A stretch of 64,000 nt of DNA from Campylobacter lari subsp. concheus (lineage in GTDB: Bacteria; Campylobacterota; Campylobacteria; Campylobacterales; Campylobacteraceae), in the NCBI RefSeq assembly GCF_008245025.1, contig NZ_CP043426.1:496001-560000 (forward strand). Direction: 5' to 3'. The notes under the pieces were generated by a model, which saw nothing but the letters and a program-made list of their open reading frames with translations, ran no database searches and was not told the DNA's origin. Both the position numbers and the translations under genes were made by a program. How positions within the stretch are numbered: the first letter of the stretch is position 1; each line of letters opens with the position of its first letter. Positions 39,299 through 48,292 of this stretch are shown in pieces.

Positions 39299-41149
39299 AT
39301 GAAAATTAAAAAAATTATCAGCTTAAGCTTACTAGCTAGTGTGGTTTTGGCGCCAAATTTAGCTTTAGCTGTAGGTGGAGCAAGTGGGGCTAAGATAGAC
39401 TATCAAGTACAAGGACAAATTGGAGCTATAAAGCTTAATCCTTATGGTTTATCCCCGCTTAGTGCTGTGATTGTAGATGGAGGATATAGATTAAGCGATG
39501 TGAGTGTGACTATAGTTCCAAAGCCAAATGGACAAACCATATCTTATAAGGTAAGTTCTAATAAAATTAAAACTTATGGAGGAATTCCTATTTTTGGACT
39601 TTATCCATCGTATTTAAACACAGTAAAAGTAAGCTATACTAAAAGTGCTTTTGGAAAAAGTGAAAAAGTAATAGATGAGGTATATAAAATAGCAACAGGT
39701 GGGGTAAATATAGAGCCAAGTGGAAGTCTTATGCAAAGAGGTGTGCCTTTTGAAAAAGTGGAAGTATTTAAAGTAGATAAAGAATTTGAAGATAGATTGT
39801 ATCTAGTAAATAATACTCCAGGAAAATATAGTGCAAAAAGCTCTCAAGCTATATGGAATAATCCAAGTGGTGGTGCTTTAGAATGGGATGAGGCTTCTAA
39901 TGCCTTCATTGTCGATACAAAGGGTGAAATTCGTTGGTATTTAGATAATGATAAACTAATGGATAAAAACAATATTTATAATCGTGGTATCATGATGGGC
40001 TTTAGACAAAACTCAGATGGGGCGTTAAGCTTTGGATTTGGTCAAAGATATGTAAAATATGATTTAATGGGTAGAGAAATTTTTAACCGTCTTTTACCTT
40101 TTTCTTATATAGATTTTTCTCATTCTATGAGTCAAATGCCAAATGGAAATTATCTTTTAAGAGCGGCTTTGGCTAATGTTAAGCGTCCTGATGGTAAAAA
40201 TGTACGTTCAGTGCGGGATGTGATAATAGAAGTTGATAAAAATGGTAATGTAGTAGATGAGTGGAGGCTTTTTGAAATTTTAGATCCATATAGAGCTAAT
40301 ATTATCAAAGTTTTAGATCAAGGTGCAGTTTGTTTAAATGTGGATGTTTCAAAAGCGGGTAAAACTCTAAGCAATGAAGAATTAGCTAAAATGGATACAA
40401 GTGAAATTTTTGGAGATATAGCAGGAACTGGAGTAGGGCGTAACTGGGCTCATGTAAATAGCGTAGATTATGATCCAAGCGATGATAGCATTATTATTTC
40501 AAGTCGCCATCAAAGTGCTATTATAAAAATTGGCCGTGATAAAAAAGTAAAATGGATATTAGGAGCACATAAGGGCTGGGGAGAAAAATATAAAAAAGCA
40601 CTTTTACAACCTATTGATAAAAATGGAAAAAATATAATTTGTGAAGATGATTATAGTAAATGTCCTGGTTATAAAAATAAGGAAGGTGGTTTTGATTTTA
40701 CATGGACACAGCACACTGCTTTTAGAATAGATGAAAAATCTAATAAAAGATATATTTACATTACAGCTTTTGACAATGGCGACGCAAGAGCTATAACACA
40801 ACCTGCTTTTGCTTCGATGAAATATTCAAGAGCGGTTGTATATAAAATAGATCAAAAAAATAAAACCGTAGAACAAATTTGGGAATATGGTAAACAAAGA
40901 GGCAATAAATGGTTTTCGCCTATTACTTCTTTAGTTGAGTATTATAAAGATAAGAATTCGATTATGGTTTATAGCGCTAGCGCTGGCATGGCTTTTGATT
41001 TAAGTAAGGGTATTGCTATAGGAGAGCCAAAACCTGAAATAGATGAGTTTAAATGGGGAGCTAAAGAGCCTTCAGTGCAAATTCGCTTTAGTGGAGCAAG
41101 TGTTGGTTATCAGGCTATGCCTATTGATTTAGAAAAAGCATTTAAATAA
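39299..41149 (+). CDS. astA: Arylsulfate sulfotransferase
   Basis: Periplasmic enzyme that moves sulfate from one phenol to another without PAPS. The 616-residue protein has a signal peptide (residues 1-24, ending LALA) and the AssT six-bladed propeller. Conserved histidine segments of the family are seen: YIDFSHSMSQMPNGN, GVGRNWAHVNSVDYDPSDDSIIISSRHQSAI and FTWTQHTAFRID, one of which carries the histidine that is transiently sulfated. It is intact, whereas astA is disrupted in C. jejuni NCTC 11168 (from memory). The partner dsbA lies upstream. Confidence 0.95.
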   Translation: MKIKKIISLSLLASVVLAPNLALAVGGASGAKIDYQVQGQIGAIKLNPYGLSPLSAVIVDGGYRLSDVSVTIVPKPNGQTISYKVSSNKIKTYGGIPIFGLYPSYLNTVKVSYTKSAFGKSEKVIDEVYKIATGGVNIEPSGSLMQRGVPFEKVEVFKVDKEFEDRLYLVNNTPGKYSAKSSQAIWNNPSGGALEWDEASNAFIVDTKGEIRWYLDNDKLMDKNNIYNRGIMMGFRQNSDGALSFGFGQRYVKYDLMGREIFNRLLPFSYIDFSHSMSQMPNGNYLLRAALANVKRPDGKNVRSVRDVIIEVDKNGNVVDEWRLFEILDPYRANIIKVLDQGAVCLNVDVSKAGKTLSNEELAKMDTSEIFGDIAGTGVGRNWAHVNSVDYDPSDDSIIISSRHQSAIIKIGRDKKVKWILGAHKGWGEKYKKALLQPIDKNGKNIICEDDYSKCPGYKNKEGGFDFTWTQHTAFRIDEKSNKRYIYITAFDNGDARAITQPAFASMKYSRAVVYKIDQKNKTVEQIWEYGKQRGNKWFSPITSLVEYYKDKNSIMVYSASAGMAFDLSKGIAIGEPKPEIDEFKWGAKEPSVQIRFSGASVGYQAMPIDLEKAFK

Positions 41150-41150
41150 A

Positions 41151-41176
41151 AAAGGGCTTTATAAAATAAGCCCTTT
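41151..41176. terminator. Terminator between astA and dcuB
   Basis: A 9-bp stem AAAGGGCTT/AAGCCCTTT with an 8-base loop sits between the two convergent genes. On the reverse strand it is followed by T7, giving a good terminator for dcuB; on the forward strand the following AATTTTATA gives a weaker one for astA. Confidence 0.85.
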
Positions 41177-41180
41177 AATT

Positions 41181-42575
41181 TTATAAATATCCTGCGCCTA
41201 AAGCTAAGAAATAACCTACTATACAAGAAACAATTACACCAATTAAACCTGGTAAGATAAAGCTGTGGTTGATAACAAATTTACCTATTTTTGTAGTGCC
41301 TGATCTATCAAATTGTATAGTTGCAAGATCGCTTGGGTAGGTTGGTAAAATATAATATCCATAACAAGCTGCTGCAAAAGCAATGATAATGCCTGGCTCA
41401 ACGCCAATTCCTAATGCAAGTGGCACAAAAGCTGCAATTGCTGCTGCTTGAGAATTAACAAATTTAGAAATTAATAAAAGCATAACTGCATAAGTCCAAG
41501 GGTGTTCTATAACAATATTTCCTAAAGATTCTTTCATCATAGGAGTGTGAACTGCAAACATAGTATCTGCCATCCAAGAAATTCCAAAAACAGCTACTAA
41601 AGCTATCATACCTGATTTAAAAATTTCATTTTTTGCAATTTTGCTTGCATCAAGCTTGGTAAAGATGATGAGTGCTGCACCTGCTAAAAGCATAAACATT
41701 TGAATGGTTGCAACCATATTCATAGGTTTAGTAACACCTTTTGAGGTAAATTGTGGTCTAAGTTCTGGGAAGGCTCCAAGTATAGCTACTATTGCAATAG
41801 CACCTAAGAAAATCCACATAGCTACCCATTGAATAGTTGGAAGTTGTTGGCCAAGAAGTGTTTTGCTATCGCCATAGATGTATTCTCTTTGCTCTGGATC
41901 TTTAATTCTAGCTTGAAATTCTTCATCTTTGTCAAGATCTTTTCCTCTAAACCAAGAAAAAATTCCTATAGCTAAAACACCCACTAAAGTAGAAGGTATA
42001 GTAATAGCAAGTAAATCTACATAGCCATCAAATCCCGCTAAAGGATGTTTGTTGATTTCTGGATTTAAAAGCAATGCAGTTAAACTTACAACAGCAACTG
42101 AAACAGGGCTTGCTATAATACCAAGTTGAGAAGAAATGCTAGAAGCAGCCATTGGTCTTTCTGGGCGTATGCCGTTTTTAATAGCAATGTCATAAATAAT
42201 AGGCATCATAGTATAAACAACATGTCCGGTTCCACAAAGTATAGTTAAAAAGCAAGTTACAAAAGGAGCTAAGATAGTTAAAAATTTAGGATTTTTTCTT
42301 AAAACTCTTTCTGCAATTTGCAACATTACATCCAAACCACCACTAGCTTGTAAAGTTGCACTAGCAACAACAACAGCTAAGATAGTAAGCATAACATCAA
42401 TAGAAGGTTTTCCAGGCGCTACAGCAAAACCAAAACTTAAAACTAATAAACCTATACCGCCTAATAAACCTAGAGCGATACCGCCTTTTTTTGCCCCATA
42501 AAAAAGACAAATGAGAACTACGGCTAGTTGGATACTAAATTGAGTGCCTTCGCTAAGGCTAGTTAGTATTTCCAT
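41181..42575 (-). CDS. dcuB: Anaerobic C4-dicarboxylate transporter DcuB
   Basis: Inner-membrane fumarate/succinate antiporter used in fumarate respiration and aspartate uptake. The 464-residue protein has about 12 hydrophobic segments. [90 protein letters not shown] and [14 protein letters not shown] agree with E. coli DcuB far better than DcuA. The gene has its own terminator (41151-41176) and stands alone between convergent astA and the pepD gene. Confidence 0.95.
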   Translation of the reverse strand: MEILTSLSEGTQFSIQLAVVLICLFYGAKKGGIALGLLGGIGLLVLSFGFAVAPGKPSIDVMLTILAVVVASATLQASGGLDVMLQIAERVLRKNPKFLTILAPFVTCFLTILCGTGHVVYTMMPIIYDIAIKNGIRPERPMAASSISSQLGIIASPVSVAVVSLTALLLNPEINKHPLAGFDGYVDLLAITIPSTLVGVLAIGIFSWFRGKDLDKDEEFQARIKDPEQREYIYGDSKTLLGQQLPTIQWVAMWIFLGAIAIVAILGAFPELRPQFTSKGVTKPMNMVATIQMFMLLAGAALIIFTKLDASKIAKNEIFKSGMIALVAVFGISWMADTMFAVHTPMMKESLGNIVIEHPWTYAVMLLLISKFVNSQAAAIAAFVPLALGIGVEPGIIIAFAAACYGYYILPTYPSDLATIQFDRSGTTKIGKFVINHSFILPGLIGVIVSCIVGYFLALGAGYL

Positions 42576-42664
42576 ACTCTCTCCTTGTTTTTAAAATATG
42601 CGAGAGTATAGTGTAAGTTTTATTAATAGTAAATAAAATTTTTTATTATTTAAATAAATATTTA

Positions 42665-42697
42665 CCAATATTTTGAATTTGTTTGTCAAAATATTGG
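42665..42697 (-). terminator. Terminator downstream of pepD
   Basis: An 11-bp perfect inverted repeat (CCAATATTTTG at 42665-42675, CAAAATATTGG at 42687-42697) with an 11-base loop, 10 bases after the pepD stop. On the forward strand it is followed by TTTTTT; on the reverse strand by a looser A/T stretch. Transcription from pepD runs in the latter direction, so it probably acts as its terminator. Confidence 0.65.
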
Positions 42698-42707
42698 TTT
42701 TTTCTGT

Positions 42708-43976
42708 TTATTGGTAATTTTTTAAGATAGCAAAAAGAATTTTACTGATTTTTTCAATAGAAGCTATTTCGCATTTTTCATCTGTTGAGTGAGGGCTATG
42801 GATATTTGGGCCTATGGAACAACATTCTAGCGGTTGCTTTTCACTTATAATACCACATTCTAAACCAGCGTGTATAGTATAAAGCTTGGCGTTTGGATTT
42901 TCCTTTTTTAAATAACTTAGAATTTCTTCCCCAAAATTAGTATCTTTATTGGCCCAAGGCGGATAAAAATTTGCACTTGAAACTTCACAATTTTGCATTT
43001 TAAAATAAGTTAAGGTTTCAAATTCTATATTTTTAAGTTCTTGCAAATCATTTGATCTTGCAAAAAGTTCAAAATGAAATTTACCTTCTTTTTCATAAGC
43101 TAACGAAAGATTGATGCTTGTTTGGACTAAATTCAATTGATGATTAAAGGTTCTAACACCTTGTGCAAAAGCATTGATAAGATTTAAAATGATTTGAGAA
43201 TTTTTATAATATGTTCTTTTGATTTTACCTATATAATTTACCTTAAAATGACTATTTTCTTTTGGAGGATTTTTAAAAAATGCTATGACTTTAGCATGTT
43301 TTGGTATAGAGTTGATTCTCTCGCCCGCGTTAAACTCGCAAAGTTCACCTTGGTTTTGAGTGATAAAACAACTTACTTCTTTAATAGAAGATTTAATATT
43401 TTTAACAATATCAATCCCTGAATGCCCACCTTTAAAATTAATTGCTTCTATTTCATAGCATTTACCTTCTTTTTCGCCTATTTCTAAATTTAAACTAGCA
43501 AAAATATCCACACCACCAGCACAACCTATAACAACTTCATCATCACTCTCATGGTCTAAATTTAACAGTTTGTTTGAAATTAAAATATGTGTAAGATTGT
43601 TTGCTCCACAAAGGCCAACTTCCTCATCATTGGTAAAAAGACATTCTATATTTTCAAAGTCTTTTAAAGCTTGCATCATTAATGACACCCCTATGCCATT
43701 ATCTGCACCCAAACTTGAGTTTTTAGCTTTTAAATATCCATTTTCTTTATACATTTGTATATTTGGAGCCTCTCCCATGCAGACCATATCATAATGACTT
43801 TGTAAACAAATTTTAGGTTTTCCTTTATATGCATGGATATTACCTGCTTTATCAACGTTTACTTGGCAGTTTTGACTTTTAGCAAAATCAATAAGAAAAT
43901 TTTTTAATTCTTCGGTTTTAAAACTACAATGAGGTATTTGAGTAATTTGTTTAAAATTTTGTATAATTTCTTGCAT
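42708..43976 (-). CDS. pepD: M20-family aminoacyl-histidine dipeptidase
   Basis: Cytosolic zinc dipeptidase of 422 residues. The metal-ligand series of the PepD group is present: CLQSHYDMVC, KAKNSSLGADNGIG (bridging Asp), LFTNDEEVGLCGA (catalytic Glu pair), LLNLDHESDDEVVIGCAGG, and the late IHAGLECGI and GPNIHSPHSTDEKCEI. The insertion/lid domain is in between (about 180-330). It is divergent from the nuclease gene; the same neighbours occur around Cj0980 (from memory). Confidence 0.9.
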   Translation of the reverse strand: MQEIIQNFKQITQIPHCSFKTEELKNFLIDFAKSQNCQVNVDKAGNIHAYKGKPKICLQSHYDMVCMGEAPNIQMYKENGYLKAKNSSLGADNGIGVSLMMQALKDFENIECLFTNDEEVGLCGANNLTHILISNKLLNLDHESDDEVVIGCAGGVDIFASLNLEIGEKEGKCYEIEAINFKGGHSGIDIVKNIKSSIKEVSCFITQNQGELCEFNAGERINSIPKHAKVIAFFKNPPKENSHFKVNYIGKIKRTYYKNSQIILNLINAFAQGVRTFNHQLNLVQTSINLSLAYEKEGKFHFELFARSNDLQELKNIEFETLTYFKMQNCEVSSANFYPPWANKDTNFGEEILSYLKKENPNAKLYTIHAGLECGIISEKQPLECCSIGPNIHSPHSTDEKCEIASIEKISKILFAILKNYQ

Positions 43977-44029
43977 AAAATCTCCTTTTTGTTGTAATTA
44001 TGGCATATTTTTATATAGATGAGGTTTAA

Positions 44030-44554
44030 ATGAAATTTTCTAAAAAGCAAATTAAATTATTAATAACTTTACTAAAAGATCCAAAGAAATTTTTAATTGT
44101 ACTTTTTTTATTTGCTTTTGCTTGTATTTTAAACTATGATGGTGGCTCACATATCAATGCTAAAGTAAGTCGTGTGATAGATGGAGACACTATTGAGGCT
44201 AAATTTGAAGATGAAGAACTTAAAATTAGACTTTTTGGTATAGATGCGCCTGAAAGTGATCAAGCTTATGGAAAAATGGCTACACAATTTTTAAATGCAA
44301 TTGTGTTAAACAAAGAAGTGGTTTTGAATGTAAAAGACGAGGATAAATATGGTAGAATTTTAGCTATTATGTATTTAAATGATAAAGATATCAATCAAGT
44401 TATGGTTAAAAATGGTTTTGCTTGGGCTTATGAGCATTATAGTGATTTATATGTAAATGAGCAAAATTATGCCAAAGAAAATAAAAAAGGCTTATGGGTA
44501 GATGAAAATCCTATAGAACCTTACAAATGGCGTAAACAAATAAGATTAAAATAG
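44030..44554 (+). CDS. Membrane-anchored staphylococcal-nuclease-like protein
   Basis: A 174-residue thermonuclease homologue. An N-terminal hydrophobic segment (about residues 22-38) serves as membrane anchor or uncleaved signal. The SNase domain follows: AKVSRVIDGDTIEAKF, KIRLFGIDAPESDQAYG (calcium-binding Asp and catalytic Arg), VKDEDKYGRILAIMYL (Arg of the second catalytic position) and NGFAWAYEHY. It should degrade extracellular or periplasmic DNA/RNA with calcium. The lipoprotein gene follows eight bases later. Confidence 0.9.
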   Translation: MKFSKKQIKLLITLLKDPKKFLIVLFLFAFACILNYDGGSHINAKVSRVIDGDTIEAKFEDEELKIRLFGIDAPESDQAYGKMATQFLNAIVLNKEVVLNVKDEDKYGRILAIMYLNDKDINQVMVKNGFAWAYEHYSDLYVNEQNYAKENKKGLWVDENPIEPYKWRKQIRLK

Positions 44555-44562
44555 GAAAAGAG

Positions 44563-44748
44563 ATGTTTAAAAAAATATTTTTTATTGGGTTTTTAGCATT
44601 ATTTTTTAGTGGTTGCTTTGTAAATGAAAGAGGAATTTCAAACCGCTTTTATGATGATTGCAAAGAATATTACGATGCAAGCGGGACTTACCATAAAGAA
44701 TGCCCAAAGAATTGGGTGGATTTGCCTTTAACTCCCGATTCCTTTTAA
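44563..44748 (+). CDS. Small lipoprotein, function unknown
   Basis: A 61-residue peptide with a signal sequence and a good lipobox, LALFFSGC (cysteine at 19). The mature part is 43 residues, contains two further cysteines (DDCKEYY and KECPKNW) and no recognisable domain. It follows the nuclease gene by eight bases with a GAAAAGAG ribosome site. Its 3' end overlaps the Cj0977-like gene on the other strand by 21 bases. A similar lipoprotein lies in the same place in C. jejuni (Cj0978c, from memory). Confidence 0.75.
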   Translation: MFKKIFFIGFLALFFSGCFVNERGISNRFYDDCKEYYDASGTYHKECPKNWVDLPLTPDSF

Positions 44749-45291
44749 AACAGCATTTAATTCTTCTGGAGTGGCATCTTGCTTAGAGGTTTCTTGTTGG
44801 TTTTGACTGCTGGAGCTTGTGCTTTGACTTTGCTTTAATTTAAATATATGATCATCTGTGGTAATTACTTGAAAAGATGCATCAAAAATTTTTATCTCAT
44901 TTACAAAGCCAACTACTTTAACCTCTCTTTTTCTTGAGTCATCGCTAAATAGGGCGCTTGCTTCAAGATTTAGAATATCTCCAACTTTTAAAGGCGCATA
45001 AAAAAAACTTCTTGAGCCTATTAAGACGCTAAATTCTTTATTAATTGCAGCTTGAGCTATATAATTTGCTGCGTTAAATACAAAACCACTATGCACTAAT
45101 CCTAATTCATCTACTGCCATATCATGGGTTGTGATTAGGATACCTTTAGCAAAATTTTTTTCTATATGCGAAATGCTTCCTGCTAAAGCATTATTTATCC
45201 CTGGACAAGTGATAAGTTCTGATTTAATACGATTTAATTCTTCAGGGTCTATTAGCTCTTCTATAGTAACAGCACTTACTGTTCTTGCCAT
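44728..45291 (-). CDS. Cj0977-like hot-dog-fold virulence protein
   Basis: A 187-residue cytosolic protein. The core (about residues 35-145) has hot-dog features: GILITTHDMAVDELGLVHSGFVFNAANYIAQAAINKE, with GSRSFFYAPLKVGDILNLEASALF forming the next strands. The C-terminal 35 residues are low complexity (Ser/Gln-rich). In C. jejuni Cj0977 is sigma-28 dependent, needed for invasion and binds an acyl-CoA-type ligand (established for that species, from memory). It follows cmoB by two bases here, as one transcription unit or from a promoter inside cmoB. It overlaps the lipoprotein gene tail to tail. Confidence 0.8.
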   Translation of the reverse strand: MARTVSAVTIEELIDPEELNRIKSELITCPGINNALAGSISHIEKNFAKGILITTHDMAVDELGLVHSGFVFNAANYIAQAAINKEFSVLIGSRSFFYAPLKVGDILNLEASALFSDDSRKREVKVVGFVNEIKIFDASFQVITTDDHIFKLKQSQSTSSSSQNQQETSKQDATPEELNAVLKGIGS

Positions 45292-45293
45292 TT

Positions 45294-46169
45294 TTACACC
45301 TTTAATTTAACATAAACTCTTTTTGGTGCTTCATAGCCTTCACAAGTTAAATTTGAGTCATTTTTATCTAAAAATTGATCTAAAGAATAAGAATCAATCC
45401 ATTGTGTTTTTCTTTGTTCTTCAAAATCAGTTTGCTTAGTTGCTATAACTTCAAATTCACTAAATCCAGCTCTATAACACCAATTTCTTAAACCCAATAT
45501 CGACGGAATGAAAAAAATATTTGGTATTTTTGAATAAGTTTTTTGAGGAATAAGTGCAATTTCTCTTTCATCTTCTATATACATAGTATCTAAAAAGACT
45601 ATGCCGTCTTTATTTAAAGATTGCTTGAGTTGTTTTAGCATGGCTATAGGATCACTACGATGATAAATTACACCAAGACAAAAAATCACATCAAATTTTA
45701 CGCCATAATTTGGTACATCAGCCACACCCAAAAGCTCATATTGTATAGGAGTTTTTGCAATAGAGTTTAAAAGTAAAAATTGCAAATAATACTTAATAGA
45801 AGGATCAAAACCTATGAGTTTTGAAGGATTAAATTCAAGCATTTTAAACATATAGTAACCATTATTACAGCCAATATCCGCAACCACTTTACCTTTGATT
45901 TCTTGCATATAAGGCTTTAATATATTAAATTTAATAAAACTTTGCCACTCTGTATCTATGAACAAATTATTGATTTTAAAAGGTCCTTTACGCCAAGGTT
46001 TTAATTCTAAGGCAATGTCTTTAATCTTATTATCTAAGCTTTTATCGCAAAAAATATCAAAACTTTCGTTTATAAGATAATTTGAGTTTTGAATTTTTGT
46101 GCTAAGTTTTTGAATTTTTTCATATAAAGGATGTTTTAAAACTTGCTTTAATAAAGCATTATTGTGCAT
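45294..46169 (-). CDS. cmoB: tRNA U34 carboxymethyltransferase CmoB
   Basis: Uses carboxy-SAM to turn 5-hydroxyuridine at the tRNA wobble position into 5-carboxymethoxyuridine. The 291-residue protein has LKPWRKGPFKINNLFIDTEWQSFIKF, VVADIGCNNGYYMFKMLEF (SAM motif I near residue 99), FCLGVIYHRSDPIAMLKQL and the late GFSEFEVIATKQTDFEEQRKTQWIDS, all typical of CmoB. The cognate CmoA is not in this window. A terminator for flaC lies just upstream, so cmoB must have its own promoter in that narrow space. Confidence 0.93.
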   Translation of the reverse strand: MHNNALLKQVLKHPLYEKIQKLSTKIQNSNYLINESFDIFCDKSLDNKIKDIALELKPWRKGPFKINNLFIDTEWQSFIKFNILKPYMQEIKGKVVADIGCNNGYYMFKMLEFNPSKLIGFDPSIKYYLQFLLLNSIAKTPIQYELLGVADVPNYGVKFDVIFCLGVIYHRSDPIAMLKQLKQSLNKDGIVFLDTMYIEDEREIALIPQKTYSKIPNIFFIPSILGLRNWCYRAGFSEFEVIATKQTDFEEQRKTQWIDSYSLDQFLDKNDSNLTCEGYEAPKRVYVKLKV

Positions 46170-46180
46170 ATTTTTCCTTA

Positions 46181-46206
46181 AAAAACTCCCTTATTTGGGA
46201 GTTTTT
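46181..46206 (-). terminator. Intrinsic terminator of flaC
   Basis: A perfect 10-bp stem, AAAAACTCCC at 46181-46190 paired with GGGAGTTTTT at 46197-46206, loop TTATTT. Read on the reverse strand it sits one base after the flaC stop and ends in TTTTTT, the textbook form. This isolates flaC from cmoB. Confidence 0.92.
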
Positions 46207-46207
46207 A

Positions 46208-46957
46208 TTATTGAAGTAGGCTTGCTAATTTAGTTTGTAGCATTACATTTGAGTGAGCATTTGCAAACAAAAACGCATTTTCTTTTAGGTAATTTGTATT
46301 AAAATCATTGATATTTTGTGCTAAGTCATTATTTTGTAATTTACTTTCAGCTTCTTTAGTGTTAATGCTAGTTTGTAAAGATGAGTTGATGTTAGAATGG
46401 ATAGCATTGATCCCAGCACCAATATCTGCGCGTAAAGAACCTACTTGATCTTGGAAATCGCGAATTCCATTTTGGTTTTCAAGGCTTAAGTTTGCTGTGC
46501 TTGGTTGATTTAAATTAATGCTTTCAACCCCAGATCCAACAACAAAATCCATACTTTGGAATACATTTTTTCCATTAAAAGTCGCATTTGAAAATGCATC
46601 ATTGATTGAACTTATAAGTTTATTTGCTTCAGTATTTAACATGCTTTTTTGTCTATCATTTAATGCAGCATTATTTGAGCGTACTGAAAGTTCGTTAAGT
46701 CTATCTGCAGTAGCTGAGATGTTATTTAATGTTGAATCAGCAATTTGTAAAACACCTACTGAATCATAAGCATTTAAAATACCTTGATCTATGGTGCTAT
46801 ACTGACTTCTTAAAGAGTCAGCTATGGCTAAATTTGCTCCATCGCTCCCATCTATAGCACGCATTGCGGCTATATTTTCTAAAGCTTTTTCTTGGCTTTT
46901 TTGCGCTTGATTTAAGTAATGGTTTTGTTGAGTTGTTCCTATATCGCCTATTTTCAT
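46208..46957 (-). CDS. flaC: Flagellin-like secreted protein FlaC
   Basis: A 249-residue flagellin that has only the conserved ends: N-terminal D0/D1 (NHYLNQAQKSQEKALENIAAMRAIDG, LQIADSTLNNISATADRLNELSVRSNN) and C-terminal D1/D0 (LRADIGAGINAIHSNINSSLQ, NTNYLKENAFLFANAHSNVMLQ), without the surface-exposed D2/D3 region. In C. jejuni FlaC is secreted through the flagellar export apparatus and is not needed for filament formation. An AAGGAG ribosome site precedes the ATG. It has its own promoter-like sequence and a strong terminator. Confidence 0.95.
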   Translation of the reverse strand: MKIGDIGTTQQNHYLNQAQKSQEKALENIAAMRAIDGSDGANLAIADSLRSQYSTIDQGILNAYDSVGVLQIADSTLNNISATADRLNELSVRSNNAALNDRQKSMLNTEANKLISSINDAFSNATFNGKNVFQSMDFVVGSGVESINLNQPSTANLSLENQNGIRDFQDQVGSLRADIGAGINAIHSNINSSLQTSINTKEAESKLQNNDLAQNINDFNTNYLKENAFLFANAHSNVMLQTKLASLLQ

Positions 46958-46984
46958 CTTTGACTCCTTTTAAAGACTTGTTTT

Positions 46985-47013
46985 ATTATATCATTTTTTT
47001 GTTTTAAAATTTA
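46985..47013 (-). promoter_or_regulatory. flaC promoter candidate (sigma-28- or sigma-70-like)
   Basis: On the reverse strand TAAATTTT (47013-47006), 12 bases, then TGATATAAT (46993-46985). The last part contains a sigma-70 TATAAT. TGATAT also resembles the CGATAT -10 of Campylobacter sigma-28 promoters with a TAAA-type -35. It overlaps the stop codon of the upstream gene and would start transcription about 20 bases before the flaC ATG. C. jejuni flaC belongs to the sigma-28 regulon by memory. Confidence 0.4.
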
Positions 47014-47458
47014 AAAAAAATAAAATTACTTGTGATAACATGATAATTTTCATCACAACTTCACTCGCACCATGAATTTTTATAAATTCTTGAGTCTTAG
47101 TTGCTTCTTCTCCTAAACTTTGTACTTCTAAAACATAAGCAGTGAAGTAAAATACAAAAAGCAAACTTAGTGCCAAAATGATTAAAGAAAGCATGAATTT
47201 TGAAAAATTTATTTTAAAAGTTAAATTTTTATCCTTAAATGAGAAAATTTCCATTAAAATAGATAAAACACCCACACCTAGCAAAACATAACCAAATTGT
47301 ACAAAAATGTGTGTCATTAAAAGTCCGCTTTGAAAATGAGTTAAAACTCCTTCGCCTATGAATTTAGCAGGATAAAATATAGTCGGAGCTAAAAATACAC
47401 CTATGCTAATTTCAATCCCAATTAAACTTGCTAGTAAAAATAAATATATTGATTTCAT
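46991..47458 (-). CDS. DUF4149-like membrane protein
   Basis: A 155-residue membrane protein with four hydrophobic segments (about 3-25, 49-67, 87-110, 132-150). The start MKSIYLFLLASLIGIEISIGVFLAPTIFYP, with the membrane motif GVFLAPTIF, resembles the DUF4149/TMEM205-like group. No function is known. It lies between prmC and flaC, 30 bases after prmC, and its stop overlaps the flaC promoter region. Confidence 0.7.
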   Translation of the reverse strand: MKSIYLFLLASLIGIEISIGVFLAPTIFYPAKFIGEGVLTHFQSGLLMTHIFVQFGYVLLGVGVLSILMEIFSFKDKNLTFKINFSKFMLSLIILALSLLFVFYFTAYVLEVQSLGEEATKTQEFIKIHGASEVVMKIIMLSQVILFFLNFKTKK

Positions 47459-47488
47459 TATTTTCTCCTATAAAAAGATAATTATAGT

Positions 47489-48292
47489 CTAATTTTTTAA
47501 ATTCCATGCAACAAAGGCTCTATCAAATCCATTATAATCTTGATAAAAAGTAGCTTTAAAATCGTTTTCTTCTAAAATTTTATTTAAAATTACTTTTTGA
47601 TCATAACCAAACTCACATGCTAAGACTTTTGTGTTATGATTTTTGGCAAAAAGGATAATTTCATATAAAATTTCCCAACCTTTATCCCCGCCAAATAAAG
47701 CATTATGCGGTTCATTTTGCACCCATTTATCTAAAGGATAGTCATTTTTAATATAAGGTGGATTGGAAAAAATAAAGTCAAAATTTCCTTGCATATTTTT
47801 AAAATCACAAAGTTGAAAATCAATCAAATTTGAAACATTATGAAAATCTGCATTTTTTTTAGCAAGTTCCAATGCTTTTGGATTAATATCGCAAGCTTGT
47901 ATAAAAATTTGCTTTAACTTTGCTAGGCAAATGCTTAAAATTCCACTTCCAAAGCCGATCTCAAGTATATTTTTAAAAGAGTTATAATCTAAAATTTCTA
48001 AGCATCTTTCAAGTAATATTTCACTATCAAAACGTGGTATTAAAACACCTTTTTCAATAAAAAAATCCAAACCATAAAACTGCGTTTTTTGAAATAAATA
48101 TTCAAAAGGCTCGCCATTTAAAAACCTATCTACATATTCTAAAAAAACTTTTTCATCGATTTGAAATTCAGGATTTAAAAAAATCCAAGCCCTATCTTTT
48201 TGCAAAAGCTCACAAAGAATAAAAAGTATATATTCTTTGTGAGTAGGATCTTTTGTGTAAGCTTGCTTTAAAGCCTGTTTGATTGAAATCAT
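47489..48292 (-). CDS. prmC: Release-factor glutamine methyltransferase PrmC
   Basis: Methylates the glutamine of the GGQ motif in release factors RF1 and RF2. The 267-residue protein has an N-terminal helical domain (FLNGEPFEYLFQKTQFYGLDFFIEKGVLIPRFDSE with the RF-binding part), then a Rossmann methyltransferase with ILEIGFGSGILSICLA (near 115) and catalytic IFSNPPYIKND (NPPY, near 180). It overlaps the protease gene by four bases. Confidence 0.95.
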   Translation of the reverse strand: MISIKQALKQAYTKDPTHKEYILFILCELLQKDRAWIFLNPEFQIDEKVFLEYVDRFLNGEPFEYLFQKTQFYGLDFFIEKGVLIPRFDSEILLERCLEILDYNSFKNILEIGFGSGILSICLAKLKQIFIQACDINPKALELAKKNADFHNVSNLIDFQLCDFKNMQGNFDFIFSNPPYIKNDYPLDKWVQNEPHNALFGGDKGWEILYEIILFAKNHNTKVLACEFGYDQKVILNKILEENDFKATFYQDYNGFDRAFVAWNLKN

